Shown here one piece after another: positions 11,952-21,329 of a stretch of DNA of 64,000 bases. The notes beneath the pieces were generated by a model. That model was not told the DNA's origin. It did not search any database and saw nothing but the letters and a program-made list of their open reading frames with translations. The DNA is taken from assembly GCF_905163445.1 (NCBI RefSeq), contig NC_053204.1, positions 5,029,501 to 5,093,500 on the forward strand, given 5' to 3'. A program made the translations under genes and the position numbers. Every line of letters starts with the position of its first letter. The stretch's first letter is position 1. This DNA is from Pararge aegeria (taxonomy: Eukaryota > Arthropoda > Insecta > Lepidoptera > Nymphalidae).

Positions 11952-12204
11952 TCGATATATCAGTATCGATATCGATATTAAAATCAGTATCGATATTAAA
12001 ATTGATATCGATATCGATATAAAATTGATATTGACATCGATATTGATATCGATTTTAATATCGATATCGAAAATTGATATCGATATTGATTTTAAAATCG
12101 ATATCGATATTGACATCGATTTTACTATCGAAATCGATATCAATATTGATCATAAAATTTATATCGATATCGATATTAAAATAGATGTCAATATCGATAT
12201 CGAT

Positions 12205-12600
12205 AATCGATATCGATATCGATATAAATGTCGATATCAATATAAAATTGATATCGATATTAAAATCAATGTCGATATCAATTTTAATGTCGATATTGAC
12301 ATCGATTATAATATCGATATCGATATCAATTTTAGTATCGATATCGATATAGATATCGATATCAATTTTAATATCCATATCAATCATAAGATTTATATTG
12401 ATATCGATATTAATATTAATATATCGGTATTGAAATCGATGTCAATATCGATATCGATATTAAAATTTATATCGATATCGATAATCGATATCAATTTTAG
12501 TATCGATATCGATATAGATATCGATATCAATTTTAATATCCATATTAATATCGATCATAAAATTTATATCGATATCGATATTAAAATTGATATCGATATC
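12205..12600 (+). repeat. Direct copy of 2941-3336 in the palindrome spacer
   Basis: This segment is a direct copy of block-1 satellite and carries the same rare variants. It fills about 70 percent of the 564-bp spacer and runs a few bases into the right arm. The centre of the large palindrome therefore contains sequence from elsewhere in the array rather than a simple fold-back. Confidence 0.75.
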
Positions 12601-14188
12601 AATTTTATATCGATATCGATATCAATTTTAATATCGATACTGATTTTAATATCGATATCGATACTGATATATCGACCTCGATCAATCGAGGATGTCGATA
12701 TCGATATCGATATTGACATCGATTTTACTATCGATATCGATATCAATATTGATCATAAAATTTATATCGATATCGATATTAAAATTTTTAAATTTTAAAT
12801 TTTTTTTAGATATCGATCGAAATAATTACTATCGATATTGACATCGATTTTACTATCGATATCGATATCGATATTAAAATTAATCGATCGATAAAGATAT
12901 CGATCAAAATAATTACTATATTTATCGATTTCTATATCGATAGTAAAATCGATGTCAATATCGATAGTAATTATTTCGATCGATATCGATATCGATAGTA
13001 ATTATTTATATCGATATCGATATCGATATCGATAGTAAAATCGATGTCAATATCGATATCGATATCAAATTTAGTATCGACTGTTTTTAGTTATATCGAT
13101 ATCGATATTGACATCGATTTTACTATCGATATCGATATCAATATCGTTATCGATACTAAATTTGATATCGATATCGATAGTAAAATCGATGTCAATATCG
13201 ATATCGATATAACTAAAAACAGTCGATACTAAATTTGATATCGATATCGATATTGACATCGATTTTACTATCGATATCGATATCGATATCGATATAAATA
13301 ATTACTATCGATATCGATATCGATCGAAATCGATATCTATATCGATATCGATCGAAATCGATATCTATATCGATATCGATAGTAAAATCGATGTCAATAT
13401 CGATAGTAATTATTTCGATCGATATCTAAAAAAAATTTTAAATTTAAAAATTTAAAATTCATTTATTTCAAGTAGGCCTAATACAAGCACTTTTGAAACG
13501 TCAAGTCTGTCCGTGTGTAGTGACTCTACCACCGGTTCGGAAGGCAGATTCTACCGAGAAGAAGCCGGCAAGAAACTCAGCAGTTGCTCTTTTCCAACAT
13601 CAAAAATTTACATTTTATATTTTAACATTCATTTTTCTATCTTGTGAGAGATGAAAGCGGAGCCGGATGCTTCCAAGCAACCTTGTCATTAAGAAACTCA
13701 TCAATTGTATAATAACCTCGCTGTAATAAATGTGTTTTAACACATTCTTTAAACTTATGGATTGGTAGGTCCAAAATTACCTTAGGAATCATATTATAAA
13801 AGCGTATACTCAATCCCACAAATGACTTCTGCATCTTTCGCAGACGATATGCAGATGTCACTAATTTATGACCATTTCTTGTAAGTCGACTGTTTATATC
13901 CACTTTTTTTTTATAAAGACTAATATGTTGTCTTACAAATACTATATTGTTATAAATGTATTGTGAGGCTACCGTAAGTATACCAATTTCTTTAAATTTT
14001 TCACGGAGGGATTCACGTGATTTAAGTTTATATATTGACCGTACAGCTCTTTTCTGCAATATGAATATAGTTTCAATATCAGCAGCTTTGCCCCATAATA
14101 AGATCCCGTAAGACATCACACCATGAAAGTACGCGAAGTAAACAAGTCTTGCTGTTTCTACGTCAGTAATCTGTCTAATTTTCCTGAC
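12596..14188 (-). repeat. Right arm of 1,593-bp palindrome
   Basis: This is the mirror image of 10439-12031 and contains satellite, the altered LINE-A tail and a truncated LINE-A C-terminus. The outer end, 14188, falls inside the LINE-A coding region. Confidence 0.92.
13441..14188 (-). pseudogene. LINE-A copy 3, truncated C-terminus (mirror of copy 2)
   Basis: The minus strand encodes the C-terminal 180 or so residues of LINE-A reverse transcriptase, from about VRKIRQITDVE down to PAPLSSLTR with its stop at 13637-13639. The 3' UTR and altered tail follow at 13441-13636. The sequence carries both copy-2-specific residues. It is cut at 14188 by an unrelated 19-bp stretch. It arose as part of the inverted duplication, not by retrotransposition. 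Confidence 0.9.
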
Positions 14189-14207
14189 TATCTATATAGT
14201 TTCCTAC
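14189..14207. other. Short filler at the outer palindrome joint
   Basis: Nineteen bases, TATCTATATAGTTTCCTAC, match neither LINE-A nor typical satellite and separate the broken LINE from the next satellite block. Filler of this kind is common at end-joining repair junctions. Confidence 0.6.
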
Positions 14208-14494
14208 TATATCGATATCGATATAAAATTGATATCGATATCGATATTAATATTAATATATCGATATTGACATATATTTTAATATCGATATCGATATAAA
14301 TTTTATGATCGATATTAATATCGATATCGATATTGACATCGATTTTAATATCGATATATTAATATTAATATCGATATCGATATCAATTTAATTTCGATAT
14401 TGACATCAATTTTACTATCGATATCGATACCGATATCGATAGTAAAATTGATGTCGATATCGAAATTAAATTATTATTAATATCGATATCGATA
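14208..14494. repeat. ATCGAT satellite, block 4 (last block)
   Basis: A final stretch of about 290 bp of block-1-type satellite includes GACATATATTTT and TTATGATCGATATT words. It passes into the 17-bp array at GATACTTAAGTAC without a gap. Confidence 0.93.
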
Positions 14495-15053
14495 CTTAAG
14501 TACATTATAATGTATTTAAGTAAATAATGTACTTAAGTATATAATGTATTTAAGTAAATAGTGTACTTAAGTATATAATGTATTTAAGTAAAAAAAATAC
14601 TTTAGTATATAACGTATTTAAGTAAAAAATGTACTTTAGTATATAATGTATTTAAGTAAAAAATGTACTTAATTATATAATGTGCTTATAAAAATGATGT
14701 ACTTAAGTAAATAATGTACTTAAGTATAAAATGTATTAAAGTAAATAATGTACTTAAGTAAATAATGTGAATAAGTATATAATATAAGTGAGTAATGTAA
14801 GTAAATAATTTATCTTAAGTAAATAATACAAATTGGTAAATAATGTATTAAAGCAAATAACGTACGTAAGTAAATAATGTAAATATTTTATTTAGGTAAG
14901 TAGTGTACTTAAGTAAATTATGTACGTATATAAATAAATAAGTATATACTGTATGTAAGTTACATAAGTAAATAATGTTTTTAAGTAAATTATGTAAATA
15001 AGTATATAATGCATTTAAGAAAATAATGTACTTAAGTTAATAATGTACTTAAT
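14495..15053. repeat. 17-bp AT-rich tandem array
   Basis: There are about 30 tandem units near AAGTAWATAATGTAYTT. The first dozen are regular and later units decay by small indels. TACTTAAGTA at unit joints is itself palindromic. The array borders the hexamer satellite directly and is unrelated to it in sequence. Confidence 0.88.
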
Positions 15054-15127
15054 ACACAAACGCAAACTTATAACACCCCATCGTTTTTGCACCGGGGGTT
15101 ACAAAATGGCTATCATAATTAGCCACT

Positions 15128-15187
15128 GTCCACTGCTGGATTAACGTCTTCTGTGCTTCTTCAGAGCCCTTTAGTCCAGCAGTGGAC
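15128..15187. repeat. 13-bp inverted repeat, GTCCACTGCTGGA
   Basis: GTCCACTGCTGGA at 15128-15140 pairs with TCCAGCAGTGGAC at 15175-15187. The word resembles the CCACTGCTGGAC motif found at the ends of several lepidopteran repeats, for example near 20769 here. The surrounding 15054-15265 is otherwise unrecognised. Confidence 0.6.
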
Positions 15188-15480
15188 TTTTATGGGTCAT
15201 TTATGATCATTGATGCTGTAAACAATCCAAAGGTACCCAAAAAAGGTTTAATAAGAAAGTAAACAGTGGCTAATCGAAATTCGTTGGTTAACGCGATCCT
15301 CGCTGTCGTGCTTGAGAAATACAAAGGACTCGAGTTATCGACGCAAAAACTTACGTTGTGTTGTGTCAGTTACAGGAGTGCAGGATATCGGTATACGAGA
15401 GATAAAACAACAAAATATAATATTACTATTATATTTTTTTTTTCTACCTTGTCCGTTTTCTATATTCAATCTATATATAT

Positions 15481-16038
15481 TTTATGGCACCCTCATGTCG
15501 AATTTGTGAATGGAAGAATAAGGAAGCTTGTCTGGATTTTAAAAACGGTGAGACACGTAACCACAAAAAAAATATTGACTCAGATTTACGTAACATCGGG
15601 TAAATCCATTTTGGGATATTGCATTTCAACATGGGGTGCTGCTTCAGTAACAAAGTTTCTAGAAGTGGAAAGAGGTCAAAGGTCTTTACTAAAAGTTACA
15701 GATTTTCAACTGTAGACCTATATAACCATTTTGAGTTACTAACGGTTAAAAAATTATATTTACTTTCATCATTACTAAGAGTACATAAAAATTTACCTTA
15801 CAATACTGGCAAACTTAAAACGAGGAGAAGAAATATGGTTTAACATTCAATTCCAAGTAGGACTAAATTTGCTTCCCAACAATTTGCCAGAAAATCGACT
15901 TATCTCTACAACATAATTAACAGTAAGTTAAATATTTATCCATTAGCACTACATAATTGCACTAAAGTGCTTACTGAGTGGTTGCATAAATTAAACTATT
16001 ATGAAACGGAGGATTTGATGCAACAAATGTGCGTATGA
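15481..16038 (+). pseudogene. LINE-B reverse transcriptase C-terminus, broken
   Basis: This is the C-terminal end of a non-LTR retrotransposon polyprotein. The first frame reads FVNGRIRKLVWILKTVRHVT, then GKSILGYCISTWGAASVTKF and LEVERGQRSLLK. A frameshift near 15700 moves it to a second frame with YRFSTVDLYNHFELLTVKKL and RVHKNLPYN. An in-frame TAA at 15841-15843 interrupts this, and the frame then resumes through RKSTYLYNIINSKLNIYPLA to a stop at 16036-16038. One frameshift and one nonsense codon make it dead. The catalytic reverse transcriptase core is not present. Clade cannot be set from this part. Confidence 0.8.
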
Positions 16039-16162
16039 ATTTTGCATCCCATACATTGTCATAAAAAGACACACAAGCACACGTTTATAACACACTTATA
16101 CATCCATTCGTTTACACATACACTCACTTACACACATACGCACACAAACACACGCACACGAC

Positions 16163-16194
<32 letters not shown>

Positions 16195-16415
16195 CACCTC
16201 AAGTAGACACACATGTTGTAATTATTTTTGGTTAACCTTTATAACTTAAATTATACTTAATTTTGATTTATATAACTTTTATCTGTTTATTTATTTCAAT
16301 TTGTATATGATGTTATGGAAGTGCTAGTAGTAATACTAGTAACTTACTAGGATGACCCCAATTTCAATGTATTATTTTGCTGTACGAAACGAAATAAATA
16401 TTTTTAATTTTTTTA
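16039..16415 (+). mobile_element. LINE-B 3' UTR with CA repeats and A/T-rich tail
   Basis: The untranslated end follows the C-terminus directly. It contains a CA-rich microsatellite (16070-16205, densest at 16161-16190) and ends with GAAACGAAATAAATATTTTT, which includes an AATAAA polyadenylation signal near the end. Confidence 0.65.
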
Positions 16416-16652
16416 ATCTATCTATAATCCGTTGACAAGTTGCTTAACAAAGTTGCTATTTATAAAAAAAAATGAGGAGTTCTTTTGACAGTCACAGCAT
16501 TGCTAAGTAGTAAAACCATAAATTACGGATAAATTGAATATTGAAAATGGACGTTATTGTCTTAACCTTCTAATTTCTCTTTATTGCAAATTTATTGTTT
16601 TAAAAACTGAAGAAAAACAAATGTGTTAAATTAAACACGAACAAATATAAAC

Positions 16653-17170
16653 AGGCGCTAATCGCCCAGTGGGTAAGACTTCGACTTTACTTTCGGGAGG
16701 CCAAGTCCGAATCCCAGCACCTCTAACTTTTTAAGTTATGTGCGTTACTAATGCAATTAAAATATCACTTGCTACATTGCCTTCGGTGACGGAAAACATC
16801 GAGCGGAACCTTCATGCCTGAGAGTTCTCCATAATCTCAAAGGTGTGTGGAATCATCCAATTTGCACTGGCCTGCTGATGAATTAGGGCATAAAAAGACA
16901 AACGAGATATAGAGACTTGGTTTAATGTTTTTCTTAATACGTTACACGTACTACCAGGATCACAGAAAGGGAAGACACAGACATAAGATCCTCATAAGAA
17001 GGGTGTTGTACAACAGACTAACAACCTCTTTATACGTGTAGTTTATACAGTGCTCAAGCACCAGCGTGGAGGACGGTCTTATACAGGACAGGAGTCCCTT
17101 CTCATTGTTTGAGGAAATTATGCCCAGCAGTGGGTCAAAGATGGGTTGACATCATGATGATGATGATGAA
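16653..17170 (+). mobile_element. SINE-1 (tRNA-derived), interrupted
   Basis: The head resembles a tRNA: an A-box-like GCGCTAATCGCCCAGTGGGT and a B-box-like GTCCGAATCCC. The body carries the family words TCACTTGCT, CATGCCTGAGAGTTCTCCAT and GTGTGTGGA. The 3' end (about 17063-17170) has CAGCGTGGAGGAC, CTTCTCATTG and TGATGATGATGATG. Between 16876 and 17062 there is about 190 bp that the other copies lack, so the SINE was probably split by an insertion. SINEs encode no protein and depend on a LINE. Confidence 0.7.
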
Positions 17171-17690
17171 ATATACAGAGCTATTTTTTATAGAGTATGC
17201 TTTTATTATTTTTTAATATCAATACGAACGGATCTTTACACTATAAAGATGTTTTACATAATAAGATATATTAACCCGCATTCGAGCAACATGGTGTATC
17301 TATGCTCTAAAACTCTGTCCTCTATGAGAGAGGGGGTCTATGCCAGCTGTGGTCATACGACGGTAATGTTGATTACGATAAGCAAACTTTAAAACAACAA
17401 GTTCTCACGATGTAGCTTTATCTTAAACCTGTACATATACTATCGATGCACCTGTGACGAATCAAAAAAGAGGTTGATCAGCAAGTGACAAGCGTGTGAG
17501 AGAGACAACAAGATTCACGATCAACGCTAGAAAGAGACAGGTATACGCCCTAGGTAGCATCATTACATACGAGTTAAGGAATCTCGACAATAGCTATTAT
17601 ACCCTTTCTTGGAACAAGATCGCCTTATGATGTTTTAGTTGGTTTATTGTTCACTTGTGTCAAAAGTGTTGGTTATTTTTTTTGCTAAGC
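17171..17690. other. Unassigned intergenic, with short SINE-like remnant
   Basis: Positions 17275-17345 (CCCGCATTCGAGCAACATGG, GGTCTATGCTC) match a repeat also seen at 22455-22515. The segment 17530-17680 is a diverged direct repeat of 18180-18320, sharing AGAGACAGGTATACGCCC-like and CAATAGCTATTATACCC-like words. No gene is recognised. Confidence 0.5.
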
Positions 17691-18360
17691 CTCGGTCTTA
17701 TAAATGGGAGGTCCTGAATTCGATCTAGGAAATTTGGGAATATTTAATTTCTCAATTTACACTGATCCTCCTTACCTCCGGTGGAAGGTTCGTTGGGAGG
17801 TCCTAGTTCAATTTTCTCTGATGTATCTGCTGGGAGGTTCTGATGAGAAGTCTACTCTTCTATACGCTACTCACAAATACTTTGCGTTTAGGAACGATAT
17901 CGCTTATACAGACAGCGATTAGTGGTGTGAGTTCAATATTACTGCCGTACGATTTGCATTTTAGCCCGCTACTATCTTACTATTTCATATTAAATAGGAT
18001 TGTAGTTTATGTGTGGTTATTATATCCAGCAGAAACTAAGCTGCGTATTTTATTGCAAATGAATTTGATGGCCAAGAAAACGATAAACCCATGTAATCCA
18101 TAGTTGAATATGGTAACCACTAGACAAACGAGGCAGTTACTAACTTGAAGCGTGCAAAAGAGACAGCTAGATGTGCTATTCATGTGAAAAAGAGGCAGGT
18201 GTACGCTCTAAGTAGCCTCATTACATACATGTTAAAGAATCTGGACAATAGTTATTATATCCTTTCTTCGAAGAAGATCGCTTTGTGGATATTTTAGTTC
18301 TGTGTCAACAATTTTGGGTTCTGTATTTCTGATCACGATCATCGTTATAATCAAGACTCA
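17690..18360. other. SINE-3-like remnant and diverged repeat, no gene
   Basis: GGGAGGTCCTGAATTCGATC at 17707-17726 looks like the B-box region of SINE-3, followed by a degraded body. 18180-18320 repeats 17530-17680. The rest is unassigned. Confidence 0.4.
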
Positions 18361-18361
18361 A

Positions 18362-18756
18362 AATTCAAAATTCATTTATTTCAAGTAGGCCTAATATAAG
18401 CAGTTTTGAAACGTCAAGTCTGTCTGTGTGTAGTGACTCTACCACCGGTTCGGAAGGCAGATTCTACCGAGAAGAAGCCGGCAAGAAAGTCAGCAGTTGC
18501 TCTTTACCAATATCAGCAATTTACATTTTACATTTTAAAATTCATTTTTCTATCTTGTGAGGGATGAAAGCGGAGCCGGATGCTCCCAACCAACCTTGTT
18601 ATTAAGAAATTCATCAATTGTATAACAACCTCGCTGTAATAAATGTGTTTTAACACATTCTTTAAACGTATGGATTGGTAGGTCCAAAATTACCTTAGGA
18701 ATCATATTATAAAAGCGTAAACTCAATCCCACAAATGACTTCTGCACCTTTCGCAT
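18362..18756 (-). pseudogene. LINE-A 3' fragment (C-terminus and UTR)
   Basis: The minus strand encodes VQKSFVGLSLRFYNMIPKVI through PAPLSSLTR (stop at 18550-18552), followed by the conserved 3' UTR and tail. Relative to the satellite copies it has several substitutions (for example Thr for Lys in LPIHTFKEC and Gly for Ala in NKVGWEHPAP), so it is an older, independent insertion. It is truncated at 18756, where SINE-1 sequence abuts. Confidence 0.88.
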
Positions 18757-18812
18757 CATCATCATATGAACCCTTTGCCGGCCCACTATAGGACAAACGG
18801 AGACCCTGTAGT
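18757..18812 (-). mobile_element. SINE-1 3' end fragment
   Basis: Reading the minus strand, GTCCTATAGTGGGCCGGCAA and TTCATATGATGATGA match the SINE-1 3' terminus. It abuts the truncated LINE-A fragment. Confidence 0.55.
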
Positions 18813-19150
18813 CAAAAACTGTGCACGCCACTGTTCTTCGGGCAGTCTTGTAAAAACACCTAAAGATACAAATCCTAAAAACAGCGACCCCCTAAGTTCG
18901 GTGTAGGCGACGCTAAACTAATCAGGTAAATTTAGTTGGGCGTACGAAAGCTTTCGCTAATAGAGTATCAGTTTTTGTGAAACCTTACCGGCGTAGATTA
19001 GGGCGCAGACTGGTGATATTATGTTACAAGCACAATATGCAATGTAGACGCTGCCTAATCAAAATAGGTACTTATTAAAATATCCCAAGTAACCTAACTC
19101 CTCCTTTTTTATAGTGATAATTGAAGGAACAAGATAGCCTACATATTTTT
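18813..19150. other. Unassigned intergenic sequence
   Basis: I see no coding, RNA or repeat signal that I recognise. Confidence 0.4.
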
Positions 19151-19255
19151 CCACCAATCCACACTGGGCCAGCGTGGTGGACTAAGGCCTTAACCCCTTC
19201 TCGTTGTAGGAGGTGACCCGTGCGCTGTAGTGGGAATGGGATGATATGATGATAA
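19150..19255 (+). mobile_element. SINE-1 3' half
   Basis: The words CACTGGGCCAGCGTGGTGGA, CTTCTCGTTG, GACCCGTGC and CTGTAGTGGG occur in SINE-1 order and end in TGATATGATGATAATGAT. The tRNA-like head is missing. Confidence 0.7.
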
Positions 19256-19319
19256 TGATCTTATCTTCTTAATCACATTTAAGGGTGGCTGGGAGAGACT
19301 ACGGAGATAAGCTTTCCTT

Positions 19320-19490
19320 TGTATTATCATCATCCGCAGCCTATTAACGTGCTGGGCACAGGCCTCGTTTTAAAGCACAGACCCACCACGCTGCACAAAT
19401 GCGGCTTGGTGGGCTTTTGCCACGAGTTAGAGACAATAGTCAGGACCGACGGCTTAACGTGCTCTCCGTGGCACGGGGATTCACATCGCT
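19320..19490 (-). mobile_element. Dispersed repeat ending ATCATCATCC (minus strand)
   Basis: In reverse, this has the CCCAGCAC-like and GGTGGGTCTGTGCTTT-like words seen also near 22470, with the ATGATGATAATAC end at 19324-19334. It is probably a LINE or SINE 3' end; family not named. Confidence 0.45.
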
Positions 19491-19559
19491 AATTTCCTAT
19501 TTCCGGGCCGTTACTGAAATTTGTTTTACAAAAAATCACAATACTTAACAATTTTTTGG

Positions 19560-19702
19560 GTATGACCCAGGACCTCGCGATCCGCAGATAAACATCTTCA
19601 TAGGTGATGGTTCTCCACATGCCATCAGGTGGGACATCATAAAAAAAAAACTTCGCAGGTCATGCAAGGAGCATCTTTAAAAATGCCGGCCGGTGTTACG
19701 CT
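19560..19702. mobile_element. R9 repeat fragments in mixed orientation
   Basis: GGTGATGGTTCTCCACATGC and ATCAGGTGGG (19612-19632) match the 3' end of R9 at 37872-37904 in direct orientation. CTTCGCAGG and CATGCAAGGAGCA (19651-19674) match an R9 internal part (37800-37830) in reverse. The A-rich run between them looks like the tail of the first piece. Confidence 0.5.
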
Positions 19703-20014
19703 ATAACACCAGCAATAATGCGCTTCAGACTGAACCTCAGCAATGCTGCTTGGCGGCGGTTTCTAAGTCAAAGTCAAAGTCAAAAATATCTTTATTCAAG
19801 TAGGCCCATAGGTGGAACTTTTGATGCGTACACAAGAATTACACGGTAGTGAGATGATATAACACCAGCAATAATGCGCTTCAGACTGAACCTCAGCAAT
19901 GCTGCTTGGCGGCGGTTTCTAAGTCAAAGTCAAAGTCAAAAATATCTTTATTCAAGTAGGCCCATAGGTGGAACTTTTGATGCGTACACAAGAATTACAC
20001 GGTAGTGAGATGAT
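19703..20014. repeat. Perfect tandem duplication of 156 bp
   Basis: Positions 19703-19858 and 19859-20014 read the same base for base. Each unit contains an R9 part and the start of a minus-strand LINE-C 3' end (AGTCAAAGTCAAAGTC and CTTTATTCAAGTAGGCCCAT). Only the second unit continues into the rest of LINE-C. Confidence 0.9.
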
Positions 20015-20139
20015 GGCGATAACCACATTCGTAAACTTAAAACTAAAGCTACGAGGGTTCCAAACGCGTCCTGGTCTAAGAAGAAGCCCACAAACAAACC
20101 CGGCAGGGTGCCGGGTTAAGCATGCTAGTAGTACTTTTC
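19921..20139 (-). mobile_element. LINE-C 3' end
   Basis: On the minus strand this is the 3' UTR of a CR1-like LINE, ending ATGGGCCTACTTGAATAAAG and (GACTTT)n. Other copies lie at 25575-25790, 34608-35220, 44865-45108 and 54970-55192. The fragment is broken at 20139 at the start of a tandem repeat. Confidence 0.75.
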
Positions 20140-20140
20140 C

Positions 20141-21045
20141 GGACGAGATCCACAAAAAAAACTGTACGGTTACTAAAACGTTACGCAAAGCAACACGTCT
20201 TCTATCGCAAACTTCTGTTAGCCGCCATGTAACTATACACCCCTTTTACACATTTCATCCCTCCAACATTTACAAACCAACACTGGCCCACTAAAGAGCA
20301 CGGGTCTCCGGACGAGATCCGCCATAAAAGCTGTACTAATGCTAAAACGTTACATAAAGCATCATACCTTATTTCGCAAACTTCTGTTAGCCGCCATGAA
20401 ACTTTACACCCCTTTTACACATTTCAACCCATCAATATTAACAAACCAACACTACAGAGACACAGTACCACAAGGCACGGGTTTCTGGACGAGATCTGCC
20501 AAAAAAGCTGTACTAATACTAAAACGTTACACAAAGCATAGAACCTTCATTCACAGACTTCTATTAGCCGTCATGTAACTTTTACGCTACTTTAACAGAT
20601 TTCATCCCATCAACATTTACAAACCAACACTGGCCCAGTACAGGGCACGGGTCACCGGACGAGATCCGCCAAAAAAACTGTACTAATATAAAACGTTACA
20701 CTACGCATCGAACCTTCTTTCACAGACTTCTATTATCGTCATCACCACTTCAACCGATTGAAGTCCACTGCTGGACGTAGGTCTTTTGTAGAGAGTTCCA
20801 AAATCCACGGTCCTGGGCCGCTTGTTTCCAGATGCTCCTAGCGACAGGGTCAGGGACAGGGTCGACATTTTAGCATCTTGGAACCCCAACGTCCATCGGT
20901 TCACCGAGCTATGTGTCTCGCATATTTCCACTTCAGCTTCTACGACTTAACTTCTATTAGCCGACATCTAACTATACACTGCTTTAATACATTTCATCCC
21001 ACCAACATTTACAAACTAACACCGGCCACGGGCACGGGTCCACCA
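20141..21045. repeat. About 172-bp tandem repeat, four units plus an insertion
   Basis: Units begin GGACGAGATC at 20141, 20310, 20487 and 20657 (spacings 169, 177 and 170). Each contains AAAGCTGTACTAAT-like, ACGTTACA-like, AACTTCTGTTAGCCGCCATG-like and ACATTTACAAACCAACACTG-like words. The fourth unit is split by an insertion at 20736-20949 and finishes at about 21045. Units differ by several percent. Confidence 0.85.
20736..20949 (-). mobile_element. 214-bp insertion with 10-bp target-site duplication
   Basis: ACTTCTATTA occurs at 20726-20735 and again at 20950-20959, on either side of sequence absent from the other tandem units. The insert contains GAAGTCCACTGCTGGACGTA and a TCGTCATCACC start that, in reverse, looks like a GGTGATGACGA tail. 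This suggests a minus-strand SINE or truncated LINE. Confidence 0.8.
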
Positions 21046-21074
21046 CGCAAGCTAAGAGCAGATTGGTAAACTTG

Positions 21075-21140
21075 ACACGCCTTTGAGAACGTTATGGAGA
21101 ACTCTTAGGCATGCCTTCCTTACGATGTTTTCCTTCACTT
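21075..21140 (-). mobile_element. SINE-1 internal fragment
   Basis: In reverse, this carries AAGTGAAGGAAAACATCGT-like, GGCATGCCTAAGAGTTCTCC-like and GTTCTCAAAGG words of SINE-1. Both ends are missing. Confidence 0.6.
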
Positions 21141-21329
21141 TAAGAAGCAAATAACTCCGAAAAGACAGACGTAAATTATTATATGTAGAAATTTAATAAA
21201 AATTTGCATATTTTAAATACATTTTTTTTTCATTCTATGTTAAAAGCTAACGGTAAGAGACAGTGTTTTACGTAAAAGTAAAATTATTATTCAGAAATAC
21301 ACGTAAAGAGAAAAAGCTCTTTTTGTTTC

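Larger units (their letters stand above)
10439..12031 (+). repeat. Left arm of 1,593-bp palindrome (LINE-A copy 2 end plus satellite)
   Basis: Paired positions with 12596-14188 sum to 24627 across the whole arm, so there is no net indel. I found no mismatch in the stretches compared. These included the LINE stop codon (10990 against 13637), the 3' tail, two non-hexamer words and the CCTCGAT hairpin. Pairing stops at 10438 against 14189, and at 12032 against 12595. Confidence 0.92.
11198..13440. repeat. ATCGAT satellite, block 3 (core of the palindrome)
   Basis: This satellite differs from block 1 by frequent TCGATCGAAATAATTACTAT words, which are rare upstream, and by AAATTTAAAATTT-like joints at 11821-11845 and 12780-12806. 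The joints resemble the altered LINE-A tail, as if tail sequence had been copied with the satellite. Spacer 12032-12595 includes most of the segment copied from 2941-3336. Confidence 0.93.

Noticed and set aside
10439..14188. Pure assembly artefact as the explanation of the palindrome
   Set aside because: Not excluded, but the spacer of distinct satellite, the filler at 14189 and another independent inverted repeat at 1149-4633 make a simple fold-back error less likely. Spanning reads are needed.
14495..15053. CRISPR-like array
   Set aside because: The 17-bp units are contiguous with no unique spacers, and the context is an insect genome.
17704..18103. Two overlapping open frames of 72 and 86 residues
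   Set aside because: They overlie SINE-3-like and diverged repeat sequence and have no recognisable homology.
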